Below, piece by piece: positions 36,495 to 45,674 of a DNA stretch of 64,000 bases. Location of the stretch: assembly GCF_004803475.1 (NCBI RefSeq), contig NZ_SRKY01000001.1:992001-1056000 (forward strand). The letters are read 5' to 3'. The notes under the pieces are model-generated. The model was not told where the DNA came from. It ran no database searches and was given only the letters and a program-made list of their open reading frames with translations. Position 1 is the first letter of the stretch; each line of letters opens with the position of its first letter. The stretch is from Aliishimia ponticola (GTDB lineage: Bacteria; Pseudomonadota; Alphaproteobacteria; Rhodobacterales; Rhodobacteraceae). The translations under genes and the position numbers were made by a program.

Positions 36495-38033
36495 ATGACA
36501 GATCTTTCCCCTCCCCGTTCCGGTGGCCGCGCCGCGCGCAGAGCCGCCCGTGCATCCGCCCTGCCCGACCATATGCGCCCCGTGCGCCCCGGCATGAGCG
36601 GCGGCACTTACAAACCGCTCAGCCAGACCGACATCGAAAATATCCACCACACCGCGCTGGATGCGCTGGAGCAGATCGGGCTGGCCGACGCCCCGCCCAG
36701 CGGCGTCGAGATCCTGACCGGCGCGGGCGCGATCCTTGGCGATGACGGGCGTATTCGCATTCCCCGCGCGCTGGTCGAAGACGCGCTGGCCAAAGCCGCG
36801 CGTGAGATCACCCTGTTCGGACGCGATCCGGCCCATGACCTGCACCTGAGCGGTACGCGCGTTCACTACGGCACGGCGGGGGCGGCGGTTTCCATGGTGG
36901 ATATCGACGGGCGCAACTACCGCGACAGCACACTGCAAGACCTGTTCGACGCGGCGCGCATCGTCGAACGGCTGGACAATATTCACTTCCTGCAACGCCC
37001 CATCGTGGCCCGTGACGTCGCCGACATGCTGGAGATGGATTACAACACCGTCTATGCCTGCTGCGCCGGAACGCTGAAACATATCGGCACGTCCTTTTCG
37101 GCGCCCGAAACGGTCGCCCCCTCCATCGAGATGCTGCACATGATCGCGGGCGGCGAGGACAAGTGGCGCGCGCGGCCCTTCATGAGCAACTCCAACTGCT
37201 TTGTCGTGCCGCCGATGAAATTCGCGACCGAAGCCTGCATCGTCATGGAACACTGCATCGCCGCCGGGATGCCGGTTCTGCTGCTGTCTGCCGGGATGGC
37301 GGGTGCGACGGCGCCCTCCACCGTGGCCGGGGCCATCGTGCAGGCCGTGGCCGAATGCCTGGCCGGGCTGGTCTATGTGAATGCCATCGTCCCCGGCCAC
37401 CCGGCAATCTTCGGCACCTGGCCCTTCGGGCTGGATCTGCGTTCGGGGGCCATGACGGGCGGCTCTGGCGAACAGGCGCTGTTGACCGCCGGATGCGCGC
37501 AGATGCACCAGTTCTACGGTATTCCGGGTGGCGCGGCGGCGGGAATATCGGATTCCAAGCTGCCCGACATGCAAGCCGGATGGGAAGCGATGTGTTCCAA
37601 CGTCACGGCGGGGCTGGCCGGGCTGAACATGGTCTATGAGGCCGCCGGGATGCACGCCTCGCTGCTGGGATTTTGCCACGAAAGCCTGATCCTTGGCGAC
37701 GATCTGATCGGCCAGGCACAGCGCTGCGTGCGCGGGATCGAGGTGAACGAGGAAACCATGGCGCTGGACCAGATCCGCGACGTTTGCATGGGGGGGCCGG
37801 GCCATTACCTTGGCACGTCGCAGACCCTTGCCCGGATGCAAAGCGACTATGTCTATCCACAGCTTGGGGACCGGACCAGCCCGAAGGAATGGGCCGAAAT
37901 CGGCAAGCCGGACCTGCTGGAAAAAGCCGGGCGCCGCAAAGACATGTACCTGTCCGAACCCTCAAAGGCGCAGTTCGATCCGGCCGTGGATGCGCAGATC
38001 AGGCAGACGTTCAACATCTATCTTCCGCGCTGA
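36495..38033 (+). CDS. Trimethylamine methyltransferase family (MttB-like, non-pyrrolysine)
   Basis: The product has 512 residues from ATG 36495. The conserved NCFVVPPMKFATEACIVMEH and WPFGLDLRSGAMTGGSG segments place it in the MttB superfamily. There is no in-frame TAG, so it lacks pyrrolysine, like the glycine betaine and other quaternary-amine methyltransferases of this family. Such enzymes transfer a methyl group to a corrinoid protein, but no corrinoid protein, activator or tetrahydrofolate methyltransferase gene lies beside it. The substrate is likely a quaternary amine; this is inference from the family. Confidence 0.85.
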   Translation: MTDLSPPRSGGRAARRAARASALPDHMRPVRPGMSGGTYKPLSQTDIENIHHTALDALEQIGLADAPPSGVEILTGAGAILGDDGRIRIPRALVEDALAKAAREITLFGRDPAHDLHLSGTRVHYGTAGAAVSMVDIDGRNYRDSTLQDLFDAARIVERLDNIHFLQRPIVARDVADMLEMDYNTVYACCAGTLKHIGTSFSAPETVAPSIEMLHMIAGGEDKWRARPFMSNSNCFVVPPMKFATEACIVMEHCIAAGMPVLLLSAGMAGATAPSTVAGAIVQAVAECLAGLVYVNAIVPGHPAIFGTWPFGLDLRSGAMTGGSGEQALLTAGCAQMHQFYGIPGGAAAGISDSKLPDMQAGWEAMCSNVTAGLAGLNMVYEAAGMHASLLGFCHESLILGDDLIGQAQRCVRGIEVNEETMALDQIRDVCMGGPGHYLGTSQTLARMQSDYVYPQLGDRTSPKEWAEIGKPDLLEKAGRRKDMYLSEPSKAQFDPAVDAQIRQTFNIYLPR

Positions 38034-38148
38034 CACGCACGGCCCGGCAGCTTGAGAAAAACCGGGCCGCGCGCCTTCACCGGATGCCCCAGCCTTTAGG
38101 CTGTCACGGCGGTATCAGGCCAAAGCATCCGCGAAGCTTGGCCGGGCG

Positions 38149-38403
38149 TTAGGAGCCCGTTGGCAGGATGCCCGCTTCTTCGGCGGCGGAAATCTCTGCC
38201 TCGTCCAGCAGACCGTCCGCATTGGCGTCAATCGTCGTGAACGTATCGGTCGACACGTCCGGGAACGCGGCCTGAATTTCGTCGATGGTCAGCATCCCGT
38301 CGCCGTTCTTGTCTGCCGACACCGCAGCATCGCTCATGGCGAATGCGCCTCCGGCAGTCAGAAGCAAAGCGGCTGCGGTACGGGTTGTAAGAGATGTGAA
38401 CAT
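38149..38403 (-). CDS. Exported EF-hand calcium-binding protein
   Basis: The product has 84 residues. Start 38403 has AAGGAGGAG just upstream. A signal peptide ends near residue 22 (GAFA). Two EF-hand loops are intact: DKNGDGMLTIDE and DANADGLLDEAE. The protein should bind calcium in the periplasm or outside the cell. A long frame extending upstream to 38949 is not supported. Confidence 0.88.
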   Translation of the reverse strand: MFTSLTTRTAAALLLTAGGAFAMSDAAVSADKNGDGMLTIDEIQAAFPDVSTDTFTTIDANADGLLDEAEISAAEEAGILPTGS

Positions 38404-38760
38404 GGTGACTCCTCCTTGGGGTCGTTGAGATATTCGTGACAGCCGAGGTGTAATCTGGGGCGTCCGGCGCGCCCCGGAAAGACGGCCCGCGTGCCACCGC
38501 GCTGATCCGGCAGGCGCGTGCCGAAACCGGCTGCGCGCTTCGGCAAAGCCGTGCCGGGCAAGCCCACGCCGCGCCGTTTCGGCGGAAACGGGCGCAGCCC
38601 ACCTGCCCCCTTGCGCCGGTGCTTGCCGACCGCAGCCGAAACCCAATTGTGACGGAACCAAGACCCGCGCCACATTTTCGCCCCAATTGATTCGTAGACG
38701 AAAAAGCGACGAGTTGCGGCCAACGCGACCGTTCAACAGCCAAAATGGCGAGGCAGGCAA
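38404..38760. other. Intergenic gap, no gene recognised
   Basis: A GC-rich gap between the divergent EF-hand and GNAT genes. Several long frames run through it but none has a convincing start, codon bias or homology. It should contain both promoters. A 60-base AT-rich segment near 38640-38715 is the best candidate for regulation. Confidence 0.4.
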
Positions 38761-39225
38761 GTGACAGGATCGACAGACGCACCCTTGGTGCGCCCCTTGA
38801 GGGAGTCCGACCGCGCGCAATGGGCGCGCCTTTGGGCGGGTTATCACGATTTTTACAAGGCAACCGTCGCGCCAGAGGTGTATGACCTTGCCTTCGCCCG
38901 TCTTCTTGGCAGTGACCCGAACCAGTTCAACGGATTGGTTGCCGAACAAGATGGCAAGCTGGTCGGCCTAACCCATTACCTGTTTCACGCCCATGGCTGG
39001 AAGGTCGAGCGCGTCTGCTATCTGCAAGACCTCTACGCCGACCCGGATGTGCGCGGCACCGGCATTGGACGCGCGCTGATCGAAGCGGTCTATGCGGCAG
39101 CCGATGCGGCGGGGGCGCCCTCTGTCTATTGGCTGACCCAGGAAGATAACCACACCGCGCGCCGTCTGTATGACCGGGTTGGCGAATATTCCGGCTTCGT
39201 CCGCTACAACCGGCCTGCCCCGTGA
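38761..39225 (+). CDS. GNAT family acetyltransferase
   Basis: The product has 154 residues and begins with GTG at 38761. Acetyl-CoA binding is shown by LYADPDVRGTGIGRALIEA near residue 88 and the closing TQEDNHTARRLYDRVG segment. The acceptor is unknown. The stop overlaps the next gene by one base. Confidence 0.9.
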   Translation: MTGSTDAPLVRPLRESDRAQWARLWAGYHDFYKATVAPEVYDLAFARLLGSDPNQFNGLVAEQDGKLVGLTHYLFHAHGWKVERVCYLQDLYADPDVRGTGIGRALIEAVYAAADAAGAPSVYWLTQEDNHTARRLYDRVGEYSGFVRYNRPAP

Positions 39226-40616
39226 TGCGCAAGTTCCTTCTGCCGCTGGCGCTGGTTCTGAACGCCTGTACCCCGGTGACACCGCTGGGGCCCATCGCCG
39301 ATACCGCCACCCGCGGCGTCACCTCGGCAGAGGTCAACGGCTCTGGCCTGCCACCGATGAAATCCTTCGGTGCGCCCCATGTCACCGCGCCGCATATTTC
39401 GAACCGCGATCTGGCCATCGATTTCATCGAGTTGAGCTTTCGCCTTGAATCCGGGCGCGACCTGCCCGTGTTCACCCGGTTCGAACACCCCATCACCGTG
39501 CGCGTGACCGGCGACCCGCCGCCCTCGCTCTCGCCCGATCTGACAAAGCTGATCTACCGTCTGCAAACAGAGGCCGGGATCGAGATTTCGCGCACGTCCT
39601 CGTCGCGGGCCAATATCACGATCGAGGCCGTCACCCGCGCCGATATTCGCCGTGCCCTGCCGCAAGCCGCCTGTTTCGTGGTGCCCAACGTCACCTCGCT
39701 CAGCGAATACCGACGCGCTCGCCGCAGCGCGCGGGTCAGCTGGTCCGGCCTGACGACGCGCGACCGGCTTGCGATCTTCCTGCCCAACGATGCCAGCCCG
39801 CAGGAAGTGCGCGACTGCCTGCACGAGGAACTGGCGCAGGCCATTGGCCCGCTCAACGATCTGTATCGCCTGCCCGACAGCGTCTTTAACGACGACAATG
39901 TGCACACCGTCCTGACCGGCTATGACATGATGGTGCTGCGCGCCTATTACGACCCGGCGCTGGCCTCTGGCATGACGCGCGGACAGGTCGCGGCCCGGCT
40001 GCCTGCGATCCTTGCGCGGATCAATCCCGAGGGCGAAAGCCTGCCCCCCCGTTATTCGGCCCGCACCCCCCCAGCCTTTTCGCAGGCGGTGCAGGATGCG
40101 CTGGGGCAAGGCTCCACCACGGCAGAGCGACGCCGCGCCGTGAACCGCGCCTTGCGCATCGCCGATGAAATGGGTTGGGAAGACCATCGCAGCGCCTTCG
40201 CCCACTACGCCGCCGGACGGCTGGCACAGTTGAACGACCCGGTCGCTGCCCGCGCCCATTTCCGGCAGGCCGACGCGATCTATGCCCGCACCCCAGGCAC
40301 CGAGCTGCACCGCGCCTATGTCGCCACGCAGCTGGCCGCCCACGCGATCTCGGACGGGGATGGCATGACCGCGCTGCATCTTGTCGCACCGCATATCGAA
40401 ACCGCCGCCCGCAACGAAAACGCGGCCTTGCTGGCAACGCTTTTGCTGCTGCGTGCGGAGGCGCTGGAACTCACCGGACAGGTTGCCCATGCCCGTACCG
40501 TCAGGCTGGACAGCCTTGGCTGGGCGCGCTACGGGTTCGGCCCGGATTGGGCCGTGCGTGCCAAGTTGCGCGAAATCTCGGCCCTCAATCCGCTCAAGGC
40601 GCGCGCCCGGTCCTGA
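39225..40616 (+). CDS. DUF2927 lipoprotein-like protein
   Basis: The product has 463 residues from ATG 39225 (TGATG overlap); a GTG at 39222 is an alternative. The N-terminus is hydrophobic and contains a possible lipobox (LVLNAC), so it is probably a lipoprotein in the periplasm. The central CLHEELAQAIGPLNDLYRL matches DUF2927 and has an HEE pair like metalloproteases. The C-terminal half is helical and repeat-like (TPR-type). No function is known. Confidence 0.85.
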   Translation: MRKFLLPLALVLNACTPVTPLGPIADTATRGVTSAEVNGSGLPPMKSFGAPHVTAPHISNRDLAIDFIELSFRLESGRDLPVFTRFEHPITVRVTGDPPPSLSPDLTKLIYRLQTEAGIEISRTSSSRANITIEAVTRADIRRALPQAACFVVPNVTSLSEYRRARRSARVSWSGLTTRDRLAIFLPNDASPQEVRDCLHEELAQAIGPLNDLYRLPDSVFNDDNVHTVLTGYDMMVLRAYYDPALASGMTRGQVAARLPAILARINPEGESLPPRYSARTPPAFSQAVQDALGQGSTTAERRRAVNRALRIADEMGWEDHRSAFAHYAAGRLAQLNDPVAARAHFRQADAIYARTPGTELHRAYVATQLAAHAISDGDGMTALHLVAPHIETAARNENAALLATLLLLRAEALELTGQVAHARTVRLDSLGWARYGFGPDWAVRAKLREISALNPLKARARS

Positions 40617-40647
40617 ACGGCGTGGCCGCGAAACAGGAGAGGCACGC

Positions 40648-40812
40648 ATGTTCGTGATCGGACTGGCTCTGGGCGCGGCCATTGGCGCCTTCACCGCTTG
40701 GCGGCGCAAGGGCAACCTCGCCGACATCCTGCAATATGCTGCATCCTTCGGCATCGCTTTCGGCCTTGTCTTTCTGGTTCTTGGCCTGATCCTCGCCCGC
40801 ACCAGCATGTGA
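40648..40812 (+). CDS. Small two-helix membrane protein
   Basis: The product has 54 residues. The ATG at 40648 has CAGGAGAGG upstream. Two hydrophobic helices (IGLALGAAIGAFTA and SFGIAFGLVFLVLGLIL) are linked by a basic stretch, WRRKG. It follows the DUF2927 gene after 31 bases on the same strand. Similar small proteins are common in Rhodobacterales; function unknown. Confidence 0.75.
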   Translation: MFVIGLALGAAIGAFTAWRRKGNLADILQYAASFGIAFGLVFLVLGLILARTSM

Positions 40813-40835
40813 CACCGCCTTGGCGGTGCGGCGCG

Positions 40836-41576
40836 TCACACGATACCGCCATTGGCGCGCAGGGTCTGACCGTTGACCCATGCCCCATCCGGCCCGGCAA
40901 GAAACGCGACCGCATTGGCGATATCCTCCGGCGTGCCAAGGCGTTCCAGCGGAGGCATCCGCGACAGTTTCTGAACGACCTCGTCCGGCTTTCCGTCCAG
41001 AAACAGGGCGGTCGCCGTTGGTCCCGGCGCGATCGCATTCACGGTAATCCGACGTCCCCGCATCTCTTTGGCCATGATCACGGTCATCGTCTCAATCGCT
41101 GCCTTGAGGCCCGCATAGACACCATAGGTTTCCAGCGCGAGTCCCACGACTGAGCTTGACAGGTTGATGATGCGCCCGCCGTCCCGCACGCGCGCCGACG
41201 CCTCGCGCAAGGTATTGAACGTGCCCTTGAGGTTCACCGCGACCTGGGTGTCGAAAAGCGCGTCATCGCTGTCGCCGATCCGGGCCAATCTCATGACGCC
41301 CGCGTTGTTCACCAGAACGTCGATTCCGCCGAAAGCTGTGTGCGCATGATCGAACAGGCGCCGTACATCCGCGCCGTGGGACACATCCGCCTTGGCCGCA
41401 ATGGCGCGCCCGCCCTCGGCTTCGATCCTGCTGACCACGGCGGCCGCTGCCTTTTCGTCGCCCGAGTAATTCACGATCACATTGAACCCATCCCTTGCGA
41501 GGCGCGAAGCGATGGCCGCCCCGATCCCGCGCGATGCGCCCGTCACCAAAGCCGTTTTGCGTGTGCTGTCTGTCAT
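40836..41576 (-). CDS. Short-chain dehydrogenase/reductase
   Basis: The product has 246 residues. The ATG at 41576 has AAGGA 7 bases upstream; the TTG at 41582 would be too close to it. The Rossmann motif is TGASRGIG, the structural motif NNAG is present, the catalytic Ser is in NLSSSV and Tyr/Lys in YAGLK. It uses NAD(P)H; the substrate is unknown. It is divergent from a LysR regulator that likely controls it. Confidence 0.93.
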   Translation of the reverse strand: MTDSTRKTALVTGASRGIGAAIASRLARDGFNVIVNYSGDEKAAAAVVSRIEAEGGRAIAAKADVSHGADVRRLFDHAHTAFGGIDVLVNNAGVMRLARIGDSDDALFDTQVAVNLKGTFNTLREASARVRDGGRIINLSSSVVGLALETYGVYAGLKAAIETMTVIMAKEMRGRRITVNAIAPGPTATALFLDGKPDEVVQKLSRMPPLERLGTPEDIANAVAFLAGPDGAWVNGQTLRANGGIV

Positions 41577-41694
41577 GTCCAATTCCTTGTCAAAGGCTGG
41601 CGGCGTGCCAGTCGTGCGGCACAGATAGGCTTGGACGTTGTTCAGATAATCACTTACAATCTGGCATCACTATTCGGATCATACGGACAATATA
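41577..41694. promoter_or_regulatory. Divergent SDR/LysR promoter region
   Basis: The 118-base gap has an AT-rich core near 41640-41694 (ATCACTATTCGG, then ATACGGACAATATA). In LysR systems the regulator normally binds T-N11-A sites in such a shared gap. No single site is clear. Confidence 0.4.
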
Positions 41695-42597
41695 ATGGAC
41701 CGCCTTGACGCGATGGATCTGTTCACACGAATCGTCGAGGCCCGCAGCTTCACCAAGGTCGCCAGCGATCTGGGCCTGCCCCGCTCGACACTGACAGATG
41801 CGATCAAACGGCTGGAAGCGCGGCTTGGTGTCAGCTTGCTGCACCGCACGACGCGGGTCGTCCGCCCGACGCTGGACGGCGAGGCATACTATCGCCGCTG
41901 CCTGTCCATTCTGTCCGAGGTCGAAGATGCCGAAGCCGCCTTTTCCGGCGCGCAGCCCAAGGGCAGATTGCGGGTCCATGTCCACGGCATTCTTGCAAGG
42001 CACTTTCTATTGCCATCGCTTCCAGACTTCGTCGCGCGTTACCCGGAACTGGAGATTGAGATCGGCGAGGGAGACCGCCTCGTCGATCTTGTTCGCGAGG
42101 GCGTGGACTGCGTGCTGCGTGTGGGTGTGCCAGCCGATAGCGATCTCATCATCCGCAAACTGGCAAGCCTCGAAGAAGTGACCTGCGCATCGCCCGCCTA
42201 TCTTGACCGCTTTGGCACGCCCGAAACGCTGGACGCGCTGGAAGGTCATCAAATGGTCGGGTTCAAATCGACGGCGACCGGGGCGGTTCTGCCGTTGGAA
42301 TTCGTAATCAATGGGCAGGTCAAGGCCGTGTCCTTGCCAGCGCCCGTGACGGTAAGCGGGGCCGATACGCTTGCGCATTGCGGACGACTGGGTTTGGGGC
42401 TTATTCAAAAGCCGCGCTATTCGGCTGCGGAGGATCTTGCAAGCGGCCGCCTCGTCGAAGTCCTGCGGGACACCCCGCCGCCCGCGTCGCCGGTTTCGAT
42501 CCTGTATCCACGGGCGCGCCACCTGTCCGCGCGTGTCCGCGCCTTCGTCGACTGGGCCGACAGCGCGTTGCGCCAAGACACCGGCGCGCAGGCCTAA
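41695..42597 (+). CDS. LysR family transcriptional regulator
   Basis: The product has 300 residues. The N-terminal helix-turn-helix is FTKVASDLGLPRSTLTDAIK with a following wing near residues 20-60, and the C-terminal part is the usual periplasmic-binding-like ligand domain. The gene is divergent from the SDR gene, the classic LysR arrangement, so it probably regulates that dehydrogenase. The ligand is unknown. Confidence 0.92.
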   Translation: MDRLDAMDLFTRIVEARSFTKVASDLGLPRSTLTDAIKRLEARLGVSLLHRTTRVVRPTLDGEAYYRRCLSILSEVEDAEAAFSGAQPKGRLRVHVHGILARHFLLPSLPDFVARYPELEIEIGEGDRLVDLVREGVDCVLRVGVPADSDLIIRKLASLEEVTCASPAYLDRFGTPETLDALEGHQMVGFKSTATGAVLPLEFVINGQVKAVSLPAPVTVSGADTLAHCGRLGLGLIQKPRYSAAEDLASGRLVEVLRDTPPPASPVSILYPRARHLSARVRAFVDWADSALRQDTGAQA

Positions 42598-42689
42598 CGA
42601 CGCGCGCCATTTTGTGCCGCGCCGTCAGCACTGGCCCCGCGCCTTTCGATTGGCTACAAATCCCGTGAGCCAAGCGAAAGGTGCCGTTC

Positions 42690-43877
42690 ATGTTTCTGCC
42701 CTTCTTCGACCATCTGCGCAAATCCGGGGTGCCGGTGTCGCTGCGCGAGTTTCTGTCCTTTCTCGAAGGGCTGAAGACCGGGCTGGCCACCTATGACGTG
42801 GAAGCGTTCTATTACCTTGCCCGCACCAGCATGGTGAAGGACGAGCGCAATATCGACAAGTTCGACCGCGCATTTGCCGCGGCCTTCGAAGGGTTGGAGC
42901 AGATCAGCTTCGATCAGGTGCTGGAGGCCGTGGATATCCCTTCCGACTGGCTGGAGAAGATGGCCGAAAAGCATCTGTCAGAGGAAGAACGCAAAGAGAT
43001 CGAGGCGCTTGGCGGTTTCGACAAGTTGATGGAAACCCTGCGCGAGCGGCTGGCAGAGCAGGAAGAGCGTCACCAGGGCGGCAATAAGTGGATCGGCACG
43101 GCGGGCACGTCGCCCTTCGGGGCCTATGGCTACAATCCCGAAGGCGTGCGGATCGGCCAGAAGGAAAGCCGGCACCAGCGCGCGGTCAAGGTCTGGGACA
43201 AGCGCGAGTTCAAGAATCTCGACGACACGGTCGAGCTTGGCACGCGCAACATCAAGGTCGCGCTGAAACGTCTGCGCCGCTGGGCGCGCGATGGTGCGCA
43301 GGATGAGCTGGACCTGGATGGCACAATCCGGGCCACCGCCGAACACGGTTATCTGGATGTGAAAACGCGGCCCGAACGGCGCAATGCGGTCAAGGTCGTC
43401 CTGTTTCTTGATGTGGGCGGATCGATGGACCCCCATGTGAAAGTGGTGGAAGAGCTATTCTCCGCCGCCAAATCCGAATTCAAGCATCTGGAATATTACT
43501 ATTTCCACAACTGCCTTTACGAAGGCGTCTGGCGCGACAATCGCCGCCGCTGGGACGATCAGACCCCGACCCACGAGGTGCTGCGGACCTATGGGCCCGA
43601 TTACAAGTGCATCTTCGTCGGCGACGCCTCCATGTCCCCCTATGAAATCGCCTATCCGGGCGGCGCGAATGAGCATTGGAACCAAGAGGCGGGCTCGGTC
43701 TGGTTGGCGCGGGCGCGCGATCAGTGGGCATCGCACCTGTGGATCAACCCGGTGCCCGAGAAATACTGGGACTACACCCATTCCATCACCATGATCCAAG
43801 AGATTTTCGGCAAGGATGCGATGGTGCCCATGACGCTGGAAGGGCTCAGCCGCGGGATGCGCGCGCTGAGCCGGTGA
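42690..43877 (+). CDS. VWA domain protein, CoxE-like
   Basis: The product has 395 residues. The ATG at 42690 has AAAGG at 42676-42680; the GTG at 42681 would be too close. The metal-site motif DVGGSMD is near residue 245, with acidic residues in the flanking strands. The N-terminal region is helical (RYEFLSFLEG-like). This is a second VWA gene in the window, with no MoxR ATPase next to it. It is 6 bases from the YdcF gene, so the two may be linked. Confidence 0.9.
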   Translation: MFLPFFDHLRKSGVPVSLREFLSFLEGLKTGLATYDVEAFYYLARTSMVKDERNIDKFDRAFAAAFEGLEQISFDQVLEAVDIPSDWLEKMAEKHLSEEERKEIEALGGFDKLMETLRERLAEQEERHQGGNKWIGTAGTSPFGAYGYNPEGVRIGQKESRHQRAVKVWDKREFKNLDDTVELGTRNIKVALKRLRRWARDGAQDELDLDGTIRATAEHGYLDVKTRPERRNAVKVVLFLDVGGSMDPHVKVVEELFSAAKSEFKHLEYYYFHNCLYEGVWRDNRRRWDDQTPTHEVLRTYGPDYKCIFVGDASMSPYEIAYPGGANEHWNQEAGSVWLARARDQWASHLWINPVPEKYWDYTHSITMIQEIFGKDAMVPMTLEGLSRGMRALSR

Positions 43878-43883
43878 CCGCAG

Positions 43884-44444
43884 ATGACGCGCGCGCTGAT
43901 CATCCTTGGCGCGGCGGTCTGGCCCGGCGGGCGGCCAAGTCCGACATTGGAACGGCGCGTCAATAAAGCGATTGCGCTTTGGCGGGAGGGCGGTTTCGAT
44001 CTGGTGATCCCCTCCGGCGGGCCGAGCGCCCATCCACCGACCGAGGCCGAGGTGATGCAGCATATGCTGATCGGCGCGGGCGTGCCAGAAAGCGCGATCC
44101 TGCCAGAGCCTTACTCGACCACGACGCTCACCAACGCCGTGAACAGCGCGGCGCTTTTGCGGCCCCTGACGCGCCCGCAGGTGGTGGTTGTCACCGATGG
44201 CTATCACGGGCTGCGCAGTGCGCTGACATTTCGCCGCCTGGGCCTGGCCGCGCGTGTCGTGTCTGCCGATGACGCGCCCCCGACGCCGCGCTGGCAGGTC
44301 CGGCTCAAAGGGCAGCTTCGCGAATGCGCGGCCCTGCCCGTCTATGCGCTGAAACTCTATGCCCGCGCCCTGCCCGCGCCGCATCCCGATCTTCAGGGGG
44401 TGGCGGAACGCGGGCCTGAACCCACCCGCGCCCCCCGCGCGTGA
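43884..44444 (+). CDS. YdcF/DUF218 family protein
   Basis: The product has 186 residues. The segments IPSGGPSAHPPTEAEVM, TTTLTNAVNSAALL and TDGYHGLRSA match the ElyC/SanA/YdcF (DUF218) pattern, where members act in envelope homeostasis or bind nucleotides. No signal peptide is seen. The stop overlaps a potential GTG start at 44441, but the next gene's better start is at 44471. Confidence 0.85.
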   Translation: MTRALIILGAAVWPGGRPSPTLERRVNKAIALWREGGFDLVIPSGGPSAHPPTEAEVMQHMLIGAGVPESAILPEPYSTTTLTNAVNSAALLRPLTRPQVVVVTDGYHGLRSALTFRRLGLAARVVSADDAPPTPRWQVRLKGQLRECAALPVYALKLYARALPAPHPDLQGVAERGPEPTRAPRA

Positions 44445-44470
44445 TACGGGACAAAGGAACCTTTACCCCG

Positions 44471-45652
44471 ATGGCGCGCTGGCCTTACCCTTTGCCTATG
44501 ACCACAGCGCCCGTCACCGAAATCGACCTTGCCGCATTTGCCGCCGACCCCTATCCGGCGCTGGCCGCCATGCGCAAAACCGCCCCCGTGACCTTTGTTC
44601 CGCAATTGGGGGCGGTGCTGCTGACCCGGCGCGACGATGTTCACCATTGGGAAAAGCAGACTGCTTGCCTCTCCTCCGATCAGCCGGGCGGATTGATGAC
44701 CGTCCTGATGGGCCAGAACCTGATGAGGCGCGACGGCGCGGATCATCAAAACGAACGCAAGATCCTGTTCCCCGCGCTCAGCCCCCGCACCGTGGCCCGG
44801 CATTGGAAGCCGAAATTCGAAGCCGCCACCCGCGCCATTCTGGACGACCTGAAGCCGCGCGGCAGCTGCGATCTGGTGCGCGATTTCGCGATGCCTGTCT
44901 CCGCCCATGCGCTGCGCGAGATCACCGGCCTGACAACCATGACGGCGCAGGAGATGGACAGCGCGTCGCAGGCGATGATCGACGGCTGTGCGAATTACGC
45001 GGGCGATCCGGCGATCGAGGCGCGCTGCCACGCGGCCACCGCGCTGATCGACGCGCATATCGACCGCCAAGTGGCCGCCCCGCCCGAACAATCGGTGCTT
45101 GCCGTGCAGGTGCAGGCCGGGCTGCCCATGGACAACACACGCGCCAATGTAAAACTGGTGATCTCCGGCGGTCAGAATGAACCGCGCGACGCCATTGCCG
45201 GAACCGCGCTGGCCCTTCTGGACCATCCGGACCAGCTTGCCCTCATCCGGCAGGGCAAGGCGGATTGGGCGGATGCGTTCGGCGAATATGTGCGGCTGCA
45301 TTCGCCCATCGGCATGTCGCCGCGCCGGGCCGCCAAACAATTTCAGATCAACGGCTTTGACATCGAAGCGGAGTCGCGCGTCTTTCTGATGTTCTCCTCT
45401 GCCGGGCGGGACGAGGCGCATTTCACCGCACCCGACACCTTCGATCTGACCCGTAACACCGGCCCGGCCATCCCCTTCGGTGCCGGCCCGCATTTTTGCG
45501 CCGGGGCGGCTGCGGCGCGCTGCATGATCACCGAAATCGCCTTGCCGATGCTCTTTGCCGCCCTGCCGGGCCTGCGCATCGACGGCGATGCTCCGCTGCA
45601 TGGCTGGGCCTTTCGCGGGCCGGTACGGGTGCCAGTGCGCTGGACACCCTGA
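44471..45652 (+). CDS. Cytochrome P450
   Basis: The product has 393 residues from ATG 44471 (AAAGGA at 44455-44460, 10 bases upstream); other in-frame starts are 44441 (GTG, no ribosome site) and 44498. The heme loop is FGAGPHFCAGAAAAR with the Cys ligand near residue 345. The ExxR of the K helix is EYVR. The I helix reads SGGQNEPRDA, so the usual acid-Thr pair is replaced by Asn-Glu. It is a soluble bacterial monooxygenase of unknown substrate; no ferredoxin or reductase gene is adjacent. Confidence 0.92.
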   Translation: MARWPYPLPMTTAPVTEIDLAAFAADPYPALAAMRKTAPVTFVPQLGAVLLTRRDDVHHWEKQTACLSSDQPGGLMTVLMGQNLMRRDGADHQNERKILFPALSPRTVARHWKPKFEAATRAILDDLKPRGSCDLVRDFAMPVSAHALREITGLTTMTAQEMDSASQAMIDGCANYAGDPAIEARCHAATALIDAHIDRQVAAPPEQSVLAVQVQAGLPMDNTRANVKLVISGGQNEPRDAIAGTALALLDHPDQLALIRQGKADWADAFGEYVRLHSPIGMSPRRAAKQFQINGFDIEAESRVFLMFSSAGRDEAHFTAPDTFDLTRNTGPAIPFGAGPHFCAGAAAARCMITEIALPMLFAALPGLRIDGDAPLHGWAFRGPVRVPVRWTP

Positions 45653-45674
45653 CAATCGTGCCCATATTCACCTT

